Source: DAOTUB01 sp034437455 (GTDB lineage: Bacteria > Chloroflexota > Anaerolineae > B4-G1). From it: 10,446 nt of DNA. The translations under genes were made by a program, and so were the position numbers. Shown one piece after another: positions 1-7,205 of this stretch (the stretch's first letter is position 1; each line of letters opens with the position of its first letter). Where the stretch lies: contig DAOTUB010000386.1 in the NCBI GenBank assembly GCA_034437455.1, positions 1 through 10,446 on the forward strand. The letters are read 5' to 3'. The notes beneath the pieces were generated by a model. That model searched no databases and was not told where the DNA came from. It saw only the letters and a list, made by a program, of their open reading frames with translations.

Positions 1-509
1 ATGAAATCATTGAGGAATTGCTGCTGTTGACCGGCGTCCGCAAGCAAAAAGTCATTCCTGAACCGTTGGATATGCAGAATGTCGTTCGGGAAGCCATCAA
101 CCGCTTGCAGATGCCCATTCGAGATCAACAAGCTCAAATCACTTTGCATAAAGCCACGTGGCCGGAAGCATTGGGTCATGCCCTGTGGATCGAAGAGGTG
201 TGGGCCAACTATATCAGCAACGCCATCAAGTATGGCGGACAGCCGCCACACATAGAGTTGGGAGCCACAATGCAAGCAGATAGCAAGGTGCGCTTTTGGG
301 TACGGGATAACGGCCCCGGCCTGAACGCAGAGGCCCAGGCCAAGTTGTTCACCCCCTTTACCCAGTTAAGCCAGGTGCGCGCCAATGGCCATGGACTGGG
401 CCTATCCATTGTACGGCGGATTGTTGAAAAGTTAGGTGTTCAGGTTGGCGTGGAGAGTGAAATCGGGCAAGGCAGCACATTCTACTTTGTCTTGCCGGCA
501 TGGGTGTAG
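1..509 (+). CDS. Sensor histidine kinase, C-terminal part (5' end outside window)
   Basis: The frame is open from the left edge (first full codon at 3), so the gene starts upstream and only the end of the HisKA dimerisation region and the HATPase_c ATP-binding domain are present. Visible boxes in order are an N box (EEVWANYISNAIKYG), G1 (DNGPGL), an F box (LFTPFTQL) and G2 (GHGLGLSIVRRI), then the usual tail ending FYFVLPAWV. All parts needed to bind ATP are intact. The phospho-accepting His and the sensor region are off the left edge, so the signal is unknown. No response regulator follows; the next feature is a decayed permease on the opposite strand that overlaps the last ~29 bases. The family call is secure; membrane topology and partner cannot be judged here. 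Confidence 0.93.
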   Translation, partial: EIIEELLLLTGVRKQKVIPEPLDMQNVVREAINRLQMPIRDQQAQITLHKATWPEALGHALWIEEVWANYISNAIKYGGQPPHIELGATMQADSKVRFWVRDNGPGLNAEAQAKLFTPFTQLSQVRANGHGLGLSIVRRIVEKLGVQVGVESEIGQGSTFYFVLPAWV

Positions 510-1278
510 AACGAGTATGACGCTACCAGCACAAACGCCAACCCCGTCACCATCAAAATGATGGCGGGTAGCAGTACCAGTCCAGCATCCGGCGTGGCAA
601 GCCCTTGGCTTTGGCAAGTCTACATAATCGTCATCATAATACAGCAGGAAAAGCGTGCGCCAGGCGAATACGCTCTGGAAGAACTTGCTCAAAAAGATCG
701 AGAGCGTCGGGAGCAACATGTGCTGTAGGATGCGGGGGATATAGGAGGATGATGAGCCGATCCAGCCACCCGCCCTGGGCATGGGTCAACGCGAGCGCCG
801 CCACAATACTGACAAAGAACAGCAGCAGGTTGGCCAGACCAAAGAGCAGCAGCGTGCGTGGCAGGCGATCCAGGATGTACGCGCGTACATTGCGTGTGTA
901 CTGCCCGCCAAAGTAGATGTGTTCCATCTTGGACTGTCCCCAGTCGAGGGTCAGGGCGCGCGAGACCCAGCGCGCGGTGCGCAGCATAAAGGGCTGGTTT
1001 AGCCCTTGCGCCTCGGCGGCGGCTTTTACTCTCTCCTCCAAGAGTTGCACGCGCTGTTCCGACGTCAGGCTCTTGGCATACTCGTCCTCGCGCATGGCCA
1101 TCCCTATGCTAAAGTTGAGATTGGCGCGGATGACCTCATCCACATAGCCGCCCATATTGGCGACGATGGTGGTCAAAAAGACGCTGATGACGACCATGAC
1201 AGCTAATGTCATCAGGCGAACGACGATGTATTGTGTCAGGCGTATGAGAGTATTGGGTGGGTTGGTTTCCTTGAGCAC
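481..1278 (-). pseudogene. Decayed DppB-type ABC transporter permease
   Basis: The N-terminal part (1278 down to about 745) is a recognisable peptide/nickel-type ABC permease: a first membrane helix (VRLMTLAVMVVISVFLTTIV), the motif NMGGYVDEVIR, an extracytoplasmic region with LDWGQ, and a second helix ending ALTHAQGGWLDRLIILL. The frame then changes and about 50 codons expected in this family are missing; homology resumes as HMLLPTLSIFLSKFFQSVF and YDDDYVDL in another frame (about 735-615). A missing base near 613 moves the AKAKGLPRRML motif (the EAA-like loop that contacts the ATPase) into a third frame, which soon hits a stop. A further hydrophobic stretch (LVLLPAIILMVTGLAFVLVA) ends at a TAG at 481-483; it may be the tail of a second permease, but this is a guess. 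The start is a GTG without a clear ribosome site. With at least three lesions the gene is very unlikely to work. Confidence 0.85.
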
Positions 1279-1370
1279 GGGATTATCTCATTTTGTGTAG
1301 ATGTGATGCCCTTGATCATAAGAGCCAGCGCGAAGCGCAGATGCGGATAGTGATCTGGCCTTGCGCTCGC

Positions 1371-1394
1371 GGCATGCGAAGAGACGGGCATGCC
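1371..1394. repeat. Inverted repeat, 7-bp arms, downstream of the FAD oxidoreductase
   Basis: Arms GGCATGC (1371-1377) and GCATGCC (1388-1394) are perfectly complementary around a 10-base loop. The hairpin begins 27 bases after the stop codon of the FAD oxidoreductase on the minus strand. It could end that transcript, but no T-run follows on that strand, so it is not a standard intrinsic terminator. The rest of 1279-1420 holds no gene I can support. Confidence 0.35.
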
Positions 1395-1420
1395 CAGTCA
1401 CAAGCCCCGAGGTTCCGCGA

Positions 1421-2671
1421 TCAGTAGAACATATAGTCCCAATCCTGTCCTGTGAGATCGTTCCAGGAAAAGTCTGGGCGGGCGATGTCAGCGCCAAACT
1501 CTGCCACCGGCTGGCCGATGGCCCTGAATATGGCCATGCTGCCGTGTCGCTCACCCAGCAGCAGCGCCCCGGCTAACCGCCCATCCACTATGCGCAACTT
1601 GCGGTAGCCGTCCCCTTTTTGCCACACGTGCGCCTCTCCCGCCTCACCGTGTGGTTCACCGATGTAGGCATAGAGGTGGGTATAGATGATCGAAGCATTG
1701 AAGAAAGGCTGCGCCGACAGCGCGGCGTCCTGGCCCGCCATATTCTGACCGGCGATCTTGCCCTGCCGGGCGCAGTCCAGCCAGATGCGCGTTGTCTGCC
1801 ATGTGCGGTCTGCCACGCCGTCACTGCCGTAAGTGCGCGTCTCGGTGCAATCGCCGGCAGCATAGACATCGGGCAGGCTGGTACGGCAGCGCGCGTCGAT
1901 GCGGATGCCTTTTTCCGCCTCCAACCCCGACAGTTTGGGATAGGTGGGCGTGATCCCCACCGCCTGCACGAGGACATTAAAATCCCACATCTGTCCGCTC
2001 TTGAAATGCGCCGTCTGGCCTTCCACCCGGGTGACCGTGTCGCCAACGAACAGGTCGACGCTGTCCGCTCTCATCCGCTCCTGGAGCCACGCTGCTGCTG
2101 GCATATCTAGCAGTGGTTTTCCGATGGGGGCGGAGCGCTGGACGATTCCAATGTGCGGGATACTCATTTTGTGCAGCGCACCGGCCAGTTCCAGCCCCAG
2201 GATACCGCCGCCCACAATCAGCACCCGTCCGCAGCGACCCAGCTGCCCTTTGATCGCTCGCGCATCGGCCAGACTGCGAAAGACCATGACCTGGTCCAGT
2301 CCTTCTACCGGATAGACGTCGGCACGGGCGCCGGTGGCGATCAGTAGCTTGCGATAGCCGATGGCTCTGCTGTCAGTCAGATGAACCTGCTTGGCCACCG
2401 AATCGACCTGCGCCACGTGCCCCGCCACTTGCTCAATGTGCATCTGATCGTAGAACTCGACCGTCCTGCCCGGCAGCATCTCGTCTGTTGTCTGTCCAGA
2501 AATCCACTCCGAGAGAGAAGCGCGATAGTAGTAGGGCTCTCCTTCATCGCCGATGAGAACGATGCCCCCGGCCGGGTCTGCATGGCGGATCGCTTGGGCG
2601 GCGGTGATGCCCGCCACGCCATTGCCAATGATGAGATACTGTGCGTCGGATGGACTGTGGTTCGCGTTCAT
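1421..2671 (-). CDS. FAD-dependent NAD(P)-linked oxidoreductase (NirB/rubredoxin-reductase-like fold)
   Basis: This 416-residue protein has the two-dinucleotide-domain architecture of the pyridine nucleotide-disulfide oxidoreductase superfamily. The FAD GxGxxG motif is IIGNGVAG (residues 14-21), ATGARADV lies near 112-119, the NAD(P)-binding motif is IVGGGILGLELAG (152-164), and the second FAD motif is YAAGDC (270-275). There is no CxxxxC redox pair, so it is not a disulfide reductase. The PYYYRASLSEWISG region recalls NirB N-terminal and rubredoxin/ferredoxin reductase types, which pass electrons between NAD(P)H and an iron-sulfur or metal partner. The start is an ATG with a strong GAGGAGG four bases upstream. 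It overlaps the iron-sulfur gene before it by four bases (ATGA), so the two are translationally coupled and probably form one cytoplasmic redox complex. The physiological electron donor and acceptor cannot be told from sequence. Confidence 0.9.
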   Translation of the reverse strand: MNANHSPSDAQYLIIGNGVAGITAAQAIRHADPAGGIVLIGDEGEPYYYRASLSEWISGQTTDEMLPGRTVEFYDQMHIEQVAGHVAQVDSVAKQVHLTDSRAIGYRKLLIATGARADVYPVEGLDQVMVFRSLADARAIKGQLGRCGRVLIVGGGILGLELAGALHKMSIPHIGIVQRSAPIGKPLLDMPAAAWLQERMRADSVDLFVGDTVTRVEGQTAHFKSGQMWDFNVLVQAVGITPTYPKLSGLEAEKGIRIDARCRTSLPDVYAAGDCTETRTYGSDGVADRTWQTTRIWLDCARQGKIAGQNMAGQDAALSAQPFFNASIIYTHLYAYIGEPHGEAGEAHVWQKGDGYRKLRIVDGRLAGALLLGERHGSMAIFRAIGQPVAEFGADIARPDFSWNDLTGQDWDYMFY

Positions 2672-3801
2672 TTTACCTCCTCGGACGCGTGCTGCGTGCC
2701 ACGGGTTGAGTATTCAGCCGCTACCATCAATTCCCACAGCGGCGTATCGCCTTCCTGGAACGTTTCCTCGAATGATTCCCAACAAGTGACACACTCGACT
2801 GCCATCCCCCCCGCCCCTCTCTCTCTCACAACTTTTAGCTTGTCCGCGTGCAGCTTTTGATCTAGTTCGTGGTTGGCGTGCAGGTTATAGTACCCGCAGC
2901 AGACACAGTTCTGAGGTGTCTCGGCGATTTCGACCACATCTGCCATCCGCGAGAGCAGTTTGCGGGCTGGCTGGGGATTGCTCAGCTTTTTGGTGACGTG
3001 ACACGAGTCGTGGATGGCAATGGGATAGTCAAACTTGTGCCAGATCAGGTGATCGGCGTGCTGGAGTAGCCACTCTGGAGTCGTCAATGGCGTCCAGGTC
3101 GCACCTGTCTTCTTTTTGAGGCGCAGCAGCGCCGCGTAACACTCGGCGCAGCCGCTGATGATCACCTCTGGTTGAACCTGGTCGATCAGTGTGCCCAGGT
3201 ACAGGAGCATCTGCTGGCCATAGCCCATCTGACCGCTAAGGTATTGCGGCCACCCACAGCAGGCGCGCACGCCTCCCAGTACCTCATAGTCGAGTCCCAG
3301 CCGGTCGGCCAGCTTGAGCGTGGCGGCGGGGGCGCCAGAGGGGGACGCGATATAGCAGCCAAAGTAGAACAGGATGGGGCTTGGCTGCAGGGGAGATTTG
3401 TCCACATATTTGCCTAGCTCGCCTAGGCTGATCCGCGTCTTCACATCTAGCAGCGAGATGAGCCATCCCCGGTCGCGCCGGCCCTTGATGGCATAATATC
3501 TTTTCCAGGACTTGGGGAGTTCGGGGAGTTGCGACTTGAGATAGAGCATCATTTGATCGCGGTGCACGCCGGCTGGACAGGCCAGTGTACAGTCGCTGCA
3601 CTGGACGCACTCGGTCACAAAGGTTTGCACGCGCTCCGTCCACACACCCGAGGTCATCACCGAGTCCAGCTCGTTTTGATTGACCTCCAGCCGGTTGACT
3701 GGGCAGGCTTTCATACAGTCGTTGGCCCCGATGCAGTTTTCGAGGCCGAACTCGGCAATACGCCTGAGGCTGGATTCGAATTCACTTCCGTCCCATTTCA
3801 T
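2668..3801 (-). CDS. Iron-sulfur protein with 4Fe-4S ferredoxin region and two CCG domains (GlpC/HdrD/LutA-like)
   Basis: The 377-residue protein has a ferredoxin-like N-terminus followed by two cysteine-rich CCG domains, as in GlpC, LutA and heterodisulfide reductase subunit D. The second ferredoxin motif is complete (CVQCSDCTLACP, Cys 65, 68, 71, 75). The first reads CIGANDCMKACP: Cys 23, 29 and 33 are present, but the position expected to be the second Cys is Ala26. CCG domain 1 has Cys149, Cys181-Cys182 and Cys218/Cys221; domain 2 has Cys267, Cys301-Cys302 and Cys337/Cys340, both with canonical spacing. Such proteins relay electrons, often for oxidation of a small acid or reduction of a disulfide. 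I chose the ATG at 3801 because AAGGAG lies five bases upstream; an in-frame GTG at 3807 overlaps that ribosome site. The gene is the first of a two-gene unit with the FAD oxidoreductase. Substrate unknown. Confidence 0.9.
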   Translation of the reverse strand: MKWDGSEFESSLRRIAEFGLENCIGANDCMKACPVNRLEVNQNELDSVMTSGVWTERVQTFVTECVQCSDCTLACPAGVHRDQMMLYLKSQLPELPKSWKRYYAIKGRRDRGWLISLLDVKTRISLGELGKYVDKSPLQPSPILFYFGCYIASPSGAPAATLKLADRLGLDYEVLGGVRACCGWPQYLSGQMGYGQQMLLYLGTLIDQVQPEVIISGCAECYAALLRLKKKTGATWTPLTTPEWLLQHADHLIWHKFDYPIAIHDSCHVTKKLSNPQPARKLLSRMADVVEIAETPQNCVCCGYYNLHANHELDQKLHADKLKVVRERGAGGMAVECVTCWESFEETFQEGDTPLWELMVAAEYSTRGTQHASEEVK

Positions 3802-3835
3802 GGTCACTCCTTATGTTCTCACAATCATTCACTTG

Positions 3836-3850
3836 ATAGTTTCTCACTAT
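3836..3850. promoter_or_regulatory. Small dyad upstream of the redox module (possible operator)
   Basis: ATAGT (3836-3840) and ACTAT (3846-3850) form a 5-bp inverted repeat around TTCTC, about 35 bases upstream of the iron-sulfur gene start. The surrounding 3802-3915 interval is AT-richer than its neighbours and must contain the promoter of the redox module if that module is transcribed separately. I could not pick out a convincing -35/-10 pair, and the arms are short enough to be chance. Confidence 0.2.
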
Positions 3851-3891
3851 GAAGTAGAGTAGTACCAGGATCGCCACTATGCCCCAGGCAA

Positions 3892-3921
3892 CGGTGAGCT
3901 ATCTTGTTCCCTTGCTCACCG
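3892..3921 (-). terminator. Hairpin at the end of the four-gene transferase operon
   Basis: CGGTGAGC (3892-3899) and GCTCACCG (3914-3921) are perfect 8-bp complementary arms with a 14-base loop. The stop codon of the last transferase gene lies inside one arm (3916-3918). Position between two minus-strand units fits transcription termination or mRNA 3'-end protection. No T-run follows on the minus strand, so a plain intrinsic terminator is not shown. Confidence 0.4.
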
Positions 3922-4533
3922 GCGCTTTGACTCGACTTGCCGCCAGCGTTCAAAGGCTTTCCCTGTATCTATATCGTCCAGTTCACATAGATGGGCCAGC
4001 GGCAGACCTTGGGACTGCGCCAGTGCCTCGGTCTGCGCCAGCACACGCTGTGTACTCCACTCGATGCCGTCGAACAAAGCAAAGCCCGGCGCACGCATCC
4101 CGATCAAATAGTATCCGCCATCGCGGGCCGGACCGATGACGATGGGTGCCTCAGCCAGTACCTCAAAGGCGTCGCATACTAGATGGCTATCCAGTCCGGG
4201 AATATCACTGCCGGTCAATACGGCGGCTTGAGCGCCGGCTGCGAACGCCTGGCTGAACGAAGCGGTCATCCGCGCGCCCAGGTCGCCCGCAACTTGGGGC
4301 TGTACCACCAGTTCGGGAAACGCCGCGGTAAAAAATGGCACATCGGCAAGCGCAGCCACCGACAGCTCAATGCAAGTATCCTCCAGGCCGGCGCGCAGCA
4401 GGTTCAGCAGATAGCTGTAGAGCAGCCGGGCATAGACACCCGCCGCCTGTTCCGTCCCGATGTCCGTGCCCAGGCGCGTCTTGGCGTATCCGGGCAGCGG
4501 GCACTTGGCGTACACGATGAGTCGGTGTTTCAC
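3916..4533 (-). CDS. TIGR04282-type (DUF2064) GT-A glycosyltransferase, rSAM/selenodomain-associated transferase 1
   Basis: The 205-residue protein matches the DUF2064/TIGR04282 pattern along its length: a nucleotidyl-binding start (YAKCPLPGYAKTRLG, residues 8-22), the LTGSDIPGL motif carrying the Asp expected to bind metal and nucleotide sugar (near 107-115), and GPARDGGYYLIGM (near 134-146). The family belongs to the GT-A fold and was named for co-occurrence with a radical SAM protein carrying a selenocysteine-type domain; current databases tie it to arsenosugar biosynthesis. I place the start at GTG 4533, which has GAGGAGG just upstream and overlaps the preceding gene's TGA by four bases; a longer frame to 4596 adds 21 unfamily-like residues. 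It is the last gene of the operon. The exact donor and acceptor are unknown, and the family name alone does not prove an arsenic role. Confidence 0.9.
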   Translation of the reverse strand: MKHRLIVYAKCPLPGYAKTRLGTDIGTEQAAGVYARLLYSYLLNLLRAGLEDTCIELSVAALADVPFFTAAFPELVVQPQVAGDLGARMTASFSQAFAAGAQAAVLTGSDIPGLDSHLVCDAFEVLAEAPIVIGPARDGGYYLIGMRAPGFALFDGIEWSTQRVLAQTEALAQSQGLPLAHLCELDDIDTGKAFERWRQVESKRR

Positions 4534-5225
4534 TGCGCCTCCTCGCGTTTGGAGTAATAAGTGCGCGCGATCGCCTCGGCGTCCCGGCCGAGGCAAAGGT
4601 AGCGAAACAGGTTCCAGCGGTTCCGCAACGCCTGCCGCAGTGCGCCGCGCTCCATATAGCGGCGGCTGGACGTGCTAACGCACAGTGAAAGACGGACGAG
4701 CCGTCCCGCGTGGTGGAGCGCGCGGGACATCTCTATGTCCTCCATCAGTGGGAGTTGCGGGAAACCGCCGAGGCGTTCAAACATCGCGCGAGTCATAAAC
4801 TGTGCTTGATCGCCGTGCATCTCCCACCAGCGGCTACTCAATGGTAGCCGATTGCGTAACCGCAACAACCACGTCGTCTCTGGCAGAATCTGCGTACGAA
4901 AGACACCGCCGCTCACGCCGGGTTGACTCAGAGTGGCGATCACAGCTTTACGCCAACCGGCGGGGAGCAACGAATCCGCGTGGCAAAAGACCAGCATCTC
5001 GCCCCGGCTGACCGCTGCTCCTCGGTTCATCTGCACCGCTCTCCCGCGCGGCGCGCGAACGAGGGTCGCCGTGGGCGGAACCAAATCGGGGGTGCCATCG
5101 CTGCTGCCGCCGTCGGCGACGACAATTTCCACCTCGTCGGATGCATAGTCCTGCCGGACGGCGGCGAGACAAGCTTGAATGTTTTCCGTCTCATTCAACA
5201 CCGGGATGATCACAGAGACCAGCAT
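4530..5225 (-). CDS. TIGR04283-type GT2 glycosyltransferase, rSAM/selenodomain-associated transferase 2
   Basis: This 231-residue family 2 glycosyltransferase begins directly with the catalytic fold (VSVIIPVLNETENI, residues 3-16). It carries VADGGSSDGT (36-45), HADSLLPAGW (82-91, the DxD-like metal site), GDQAQFMTRAMFERLGGFP (138-156) and MEDIEMSRAL (161-170, ED acceptor-site motif). No membrane segment or extra domain is present, and the length is typical of TIGR04283. The family is the usual partner of TIGR04282, and the pair appears here in adjacent, overlapping order. Its ATG overlaps the stop of the nucleoside hydrolase by one base (TAATG) with AGGA upstream. The pair probably makes or transfers a sugar conjugate; the acceptor cannot be named from this window. 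Confidence 0.92.
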   Translation of the reverse strand: MLVSVIIPVLNETENIQACLAAVRQDYASDEVEIVVADGGSSDGTPDLVPPTATLVRAPRGRAVQMNRGAAVSRGEMLVFCHADSLLPAGWRKAVIATLSQPGVSGGVFRTQILPETTWLLRLRNRLPLSSRWWEMHGDQAQFMTRAMFERLGGFPQLPLMEDIEMSRALHHAGRLVRLSLCVSTSSRRYMERGALRQALRNRWNLFRYLCLGRDAEAIARTYYSKREEAQ

Positions 5226-6094
5226 TATGTATTCCTATCTGGCGCACGCTGCCACGCCTCGAACAGAATCATCTTGAACTGTTCCACGTCCAGAATGCGC
5301 GCCGGCATGTTGACCCGCGCATTTTTTCTGTCATCCGCAGGGACGAGCGTGCCGGTCGCCAGGTCGGCCGCGGTTGAATGAATCGCCACCAGGTTCTTGT
5401 CGAACAACTCGGGATGCGAGAGATAGACCGCCGGCAGCAGGTCCCACAGGTAAAACACGGGCACGCCACAGTAGAGGCCAAAGATCAACAGCCAGTTGCG
5501 TACCACGCGACGCAGTTCCCTGTTCCAGAATCGCGCCCGACGCAGGTCACGCCAGCCGAACGAGGCTTGCAGGCAAACGTGTGCATTCATCAGCGTGACC
5601 GGGCAAGGAGCATTGAGCACGCTGTACGCGGCTTCGGGGTCGGCAGACAGGTTCAGCTCGGGCAAGTTGCGCCAGCCGATGCGCAGCGAGTAAAGATATC
5701 CTCCCATACAGACGATCTGTTTGAGGTTGTGAAAAAAGTCCGGATCGAGCATAGCGGCGGCATGTATGTTGCCCAGTGGCCCGGTCGCCAGCAGCGTGAT
5801 CTGGCCTGGAGATTCGGCGACGGTTTCGGCCAAAAAGTGCGCTGCTGCAGTGGGCGTTTGCCCCCGCGCCGCTGCGCCCTCAACCACCGGTATATCGCCG
5901 TGCCCCAGGTCACCCAGCATCCGCACCGTTTGTGGATAGACCTCGCCGATGGGGCCATTGCCAAAGGTGGTGGTCACTCCCAAGAGCTTGATACCAGGCT
6001 GACCCAGGAGATAGAGCAAGGTCAGGCCATCGTCGATTTCTCTCTTGGGCAGCCCCAGCGTGTTGTCACAGTCGTAGAGGATGGATGTCGGCAT
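5225..6094 (-). CDS. Inosine/uridine-preferring nucleoside hydrolase family protein
   Basis: The 289-residue protein follows the nucleoside hydrolase fold, which cleaves the N-glycosidic bond of nucleosides to free base and ribose using a bound calcium ion. The N-terminal metal motif is DCDNTLGLPKREIDDG (residues 8-23): the four Asp of the DxDxxxDD signature are present (8, 10, 21, 22), but the spacer is ten residues instead of three. LLATGPLGN (101-109), an MGG turn (130-132) and ELNLSADPEAA (near 146-156, counterpart of EFN-xx-xDPEAA) also fit. Towards the C-terminus the Asp of the usual HDP motif remains in YLWDLLP, but the preceding His is Trp, so substrate choice or leaving-group activation may differ. 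The gene lies three bases after the kinase-like gene and overlaps the GT2 gene by one base. Family confident; substrate unknown, with a modified adenosine a plausible guess from context. Confidence 0.88.
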   Translation of the reverse strand: MPTSILYDCDNTLGLPKREIDDGLTLLYLLGQPGIKLLGVTTTFGNGPIGEVYPQTVRMLGDLGHGDIPVVEGAAARGQTPTAAAHFLAETVAESPGQITLLATGPLGNIHAAAMLDPDFFHNLKQIVCMGGYLYSLRIGWRNLPELNLSADPEAAYSVLNAPCPVTLMNAHVCLQASFGWRDLRRARFWNRELRRVVRNWLLIFGLYCGVPVFYLWDLLPAVYLSHPELFDKNLVAIHSTAADLATGTLVPADDRKNARVNMPARILDVEQFKMILFEAWQRAPDRNT

Positions 6095-6097
6095 CGC

Positions 6098-7126
6098 TTA
6101 CTGGTCTCGTTTCATGTAACACTCGAACAAACTGCGCACAAATTGCAGGTCCAGGTATGCGTTGATCTTGCGAAAGGTATCCTCGTTGCGCACGGCATGT
6201 TCGCCGGTCTGGTATGTGACCCAGGCCATCGCTGACCACGAGACGCCGCGCAGACAGTTGAACGGGTCGCGCAGCCGCACGCGATCAATAATGGTATCAC
6301 GCAGATGAGCGTCCGAGACGGCGGCGCGATAGGCATCCAGGAAAGCACGCTTGTCCCCATCCGTCATCCGGTAGTCGGTTTTCCACAACGTCGTCGTCGG
6401 CACAGCAAAGTGGGATAGGTCTTGCGAGGGATCGCCCCATAGTGGCTTTTCCCAATCCACCAGGTGTAGTGTGCCCCGCTCCCGGTTGGCGATGAAATTG
6501 CCGGAATTGACCTCAGTGTTGATGATGCAGGGCCACGGGTCGCCGACAAAATACGCCTCTTTGTGACGCGCCTCATCAGCCCAGGCCAGCACTTTGGTGA
6601 GATAATCGCGCAAGTTGGGGTCGGCCAGGTGTGATTCCAGGTAGACCGGGAGCAGCCGCGTGCATTCCTCATAGGTCATTGTCAGTGGGCGTTCTTCATA
6701 GATGAGGGGGTTTCTCCCAATCACTTGGACGCTGTGGACGCGTGCAAAGAGTCGAGCGGCAGCCTCCAAATCGCGGCGGTAGTCGAGTGCACTGCCGGGC
6801 AAGTATTCCATCCCCAACACGCCGTAGGGGATATGATCGCGGCTGCCATCGACAAAGTACGGGCGCGGCGTGACGCCGCTCTCTCGCAGCAGGCGCAATG
6901 CATGATACTCGTAGACAATCTGGTCGTCCCGCTGGATCTGCGACCCCATATTCACGCGCAGCACCCATCGTCGCCCGTTTTGGCTCACTATGTAGTTTAG
7001 GTTGTATTCTCCTTGGGCCAGCGGCAACACCTCAAATGGACACGCCGGATTCCATTCCGGGACGCTCGGCAGCGCGCCTTTTCGCAGATAGGCCTGCACC
7101 GAGGGCAGTAGTGTCATGAGGTCCAT
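6098..7126 (-). CDS. Aminoglycoside phosphotransferase/choline kinase-fold protein with atypical catalytic loop
   Basis: The 342-residue protein has the order of a small-molecule kinase of the APH/choline kinase group: a nucleotide loop near GEYNLNYIV (39-47), WVLRVN (54-59) where the ATP-binding Lys would lie, YEYHALRLLRESG (72-84) with the helix Glu, and GMEYLPG (105-111). The metal-binding Asp is in HLVDWEKPLWGDPSQDL (Asp224). The catalytic loop, normally HGDxxxxN, reads NTEVNSGN (203-210), so both the His and the catalytic Asp are replaced, the latter by Glu. I prefer the ATG at 7126 because GGAG lies seven bases upstream; a TTG at 7147 would add seven residues. It is the first of four closely packed genes, so its substrate is likely a sugar, nucleoside or lipid head group used by the hydrolase and transferases. 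It may be a kinase with unusual chemistry or a non-catalytic relative. Confidence 0.82.
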   Translation of the reverse strand: MDLMTLLPSVQAYLRKGALPSVPEWNPACPFEVLPLAQGEYNLNYIVSQNGRRWVLRVNMGSQIQRDDQIVYEYHALRLLRESGVTPRPYFVDGSRDHIPYGVLGMEYLPGSALDYRRDLEAAARLFARVHSVQVIGRNPLIYEERPLTMTYEECTRLLPVYLESHLADPNLRDYLTKVLAWADEARHKEAYFVGDPWPCIINTEVNSGNFIANRERGTLHLVDWEKPLWGDPSQDLSHFAVPTTTLWKTDYRMTDGDKRAFLDAYRAAVSDAHLRDTIIDRVRLRDPFNCLRGVSWSAMAWVTYQTGEHAVRNEDTFRKINAYLDLQFVRSLFECYMKRDQ

Positions 7127-7145
7127 CAACAAACTCCAAGCAGTC

Positions 7146-7175
7146 AATCTAGAATAGCAATCCGCCAGTTGTCAA
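7146..7175 (-). promoter_or_regulatory. Candidate sigma70-type promoter for the four-gene operon
   Basis: On the minus strand a perfect TTGACA (7170-7175) is followed after 18 bases by TAGATT (7146-7151), four of six matches to the -10 consensus. Transcription would start about ten bases before the GGAG ribosome site of the kinase-like gene. The element sits in the only gap (79 bases) between the disulfide reductase and the tightly packed genes 7126-3916. The family's sigma factor preferences are unknown, so this rests on sequence only. Confidence 0.4.
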
Positions 7176-7205
7176 TCGGCTCGCCATAGCCATAGGCGGC
7201 GAATT

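Noticed and set aside
1329..1339. Short palindrome GCGC-GAA-GCGC as a regulatory site
   Set aside because: Four-base arms of this composition are common by chance in GC-rich DNA, and no promoter element lies beside it.
1421..1423. TGA ending the FAD oxidoreductase as a second possible Sec codon
   Set aside because: The protein is already full length, the following frame shows no homology, and the nearby hairpin (1371-1394) starts too far away with a 10-base loop that does not fit the SECIS pattern.
4534..4596. Longer N-terminus for the TIGR04282 transferase
   Set aside because: The added 21 residues are not family-like and overlap the preceding gene heavily, while GTG 4533 has a well-placed ribosome site and the usual GTGA coupling.
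5378..6235. 285-codon plus-strand open frame opposite the nucleoside hydrolase and kinase-like genes
   Set aside because: It is antisense to two recognised genes, spans their junction, and its translation shows no domain; long antisense frames are expected in GC-rich coding DNA.
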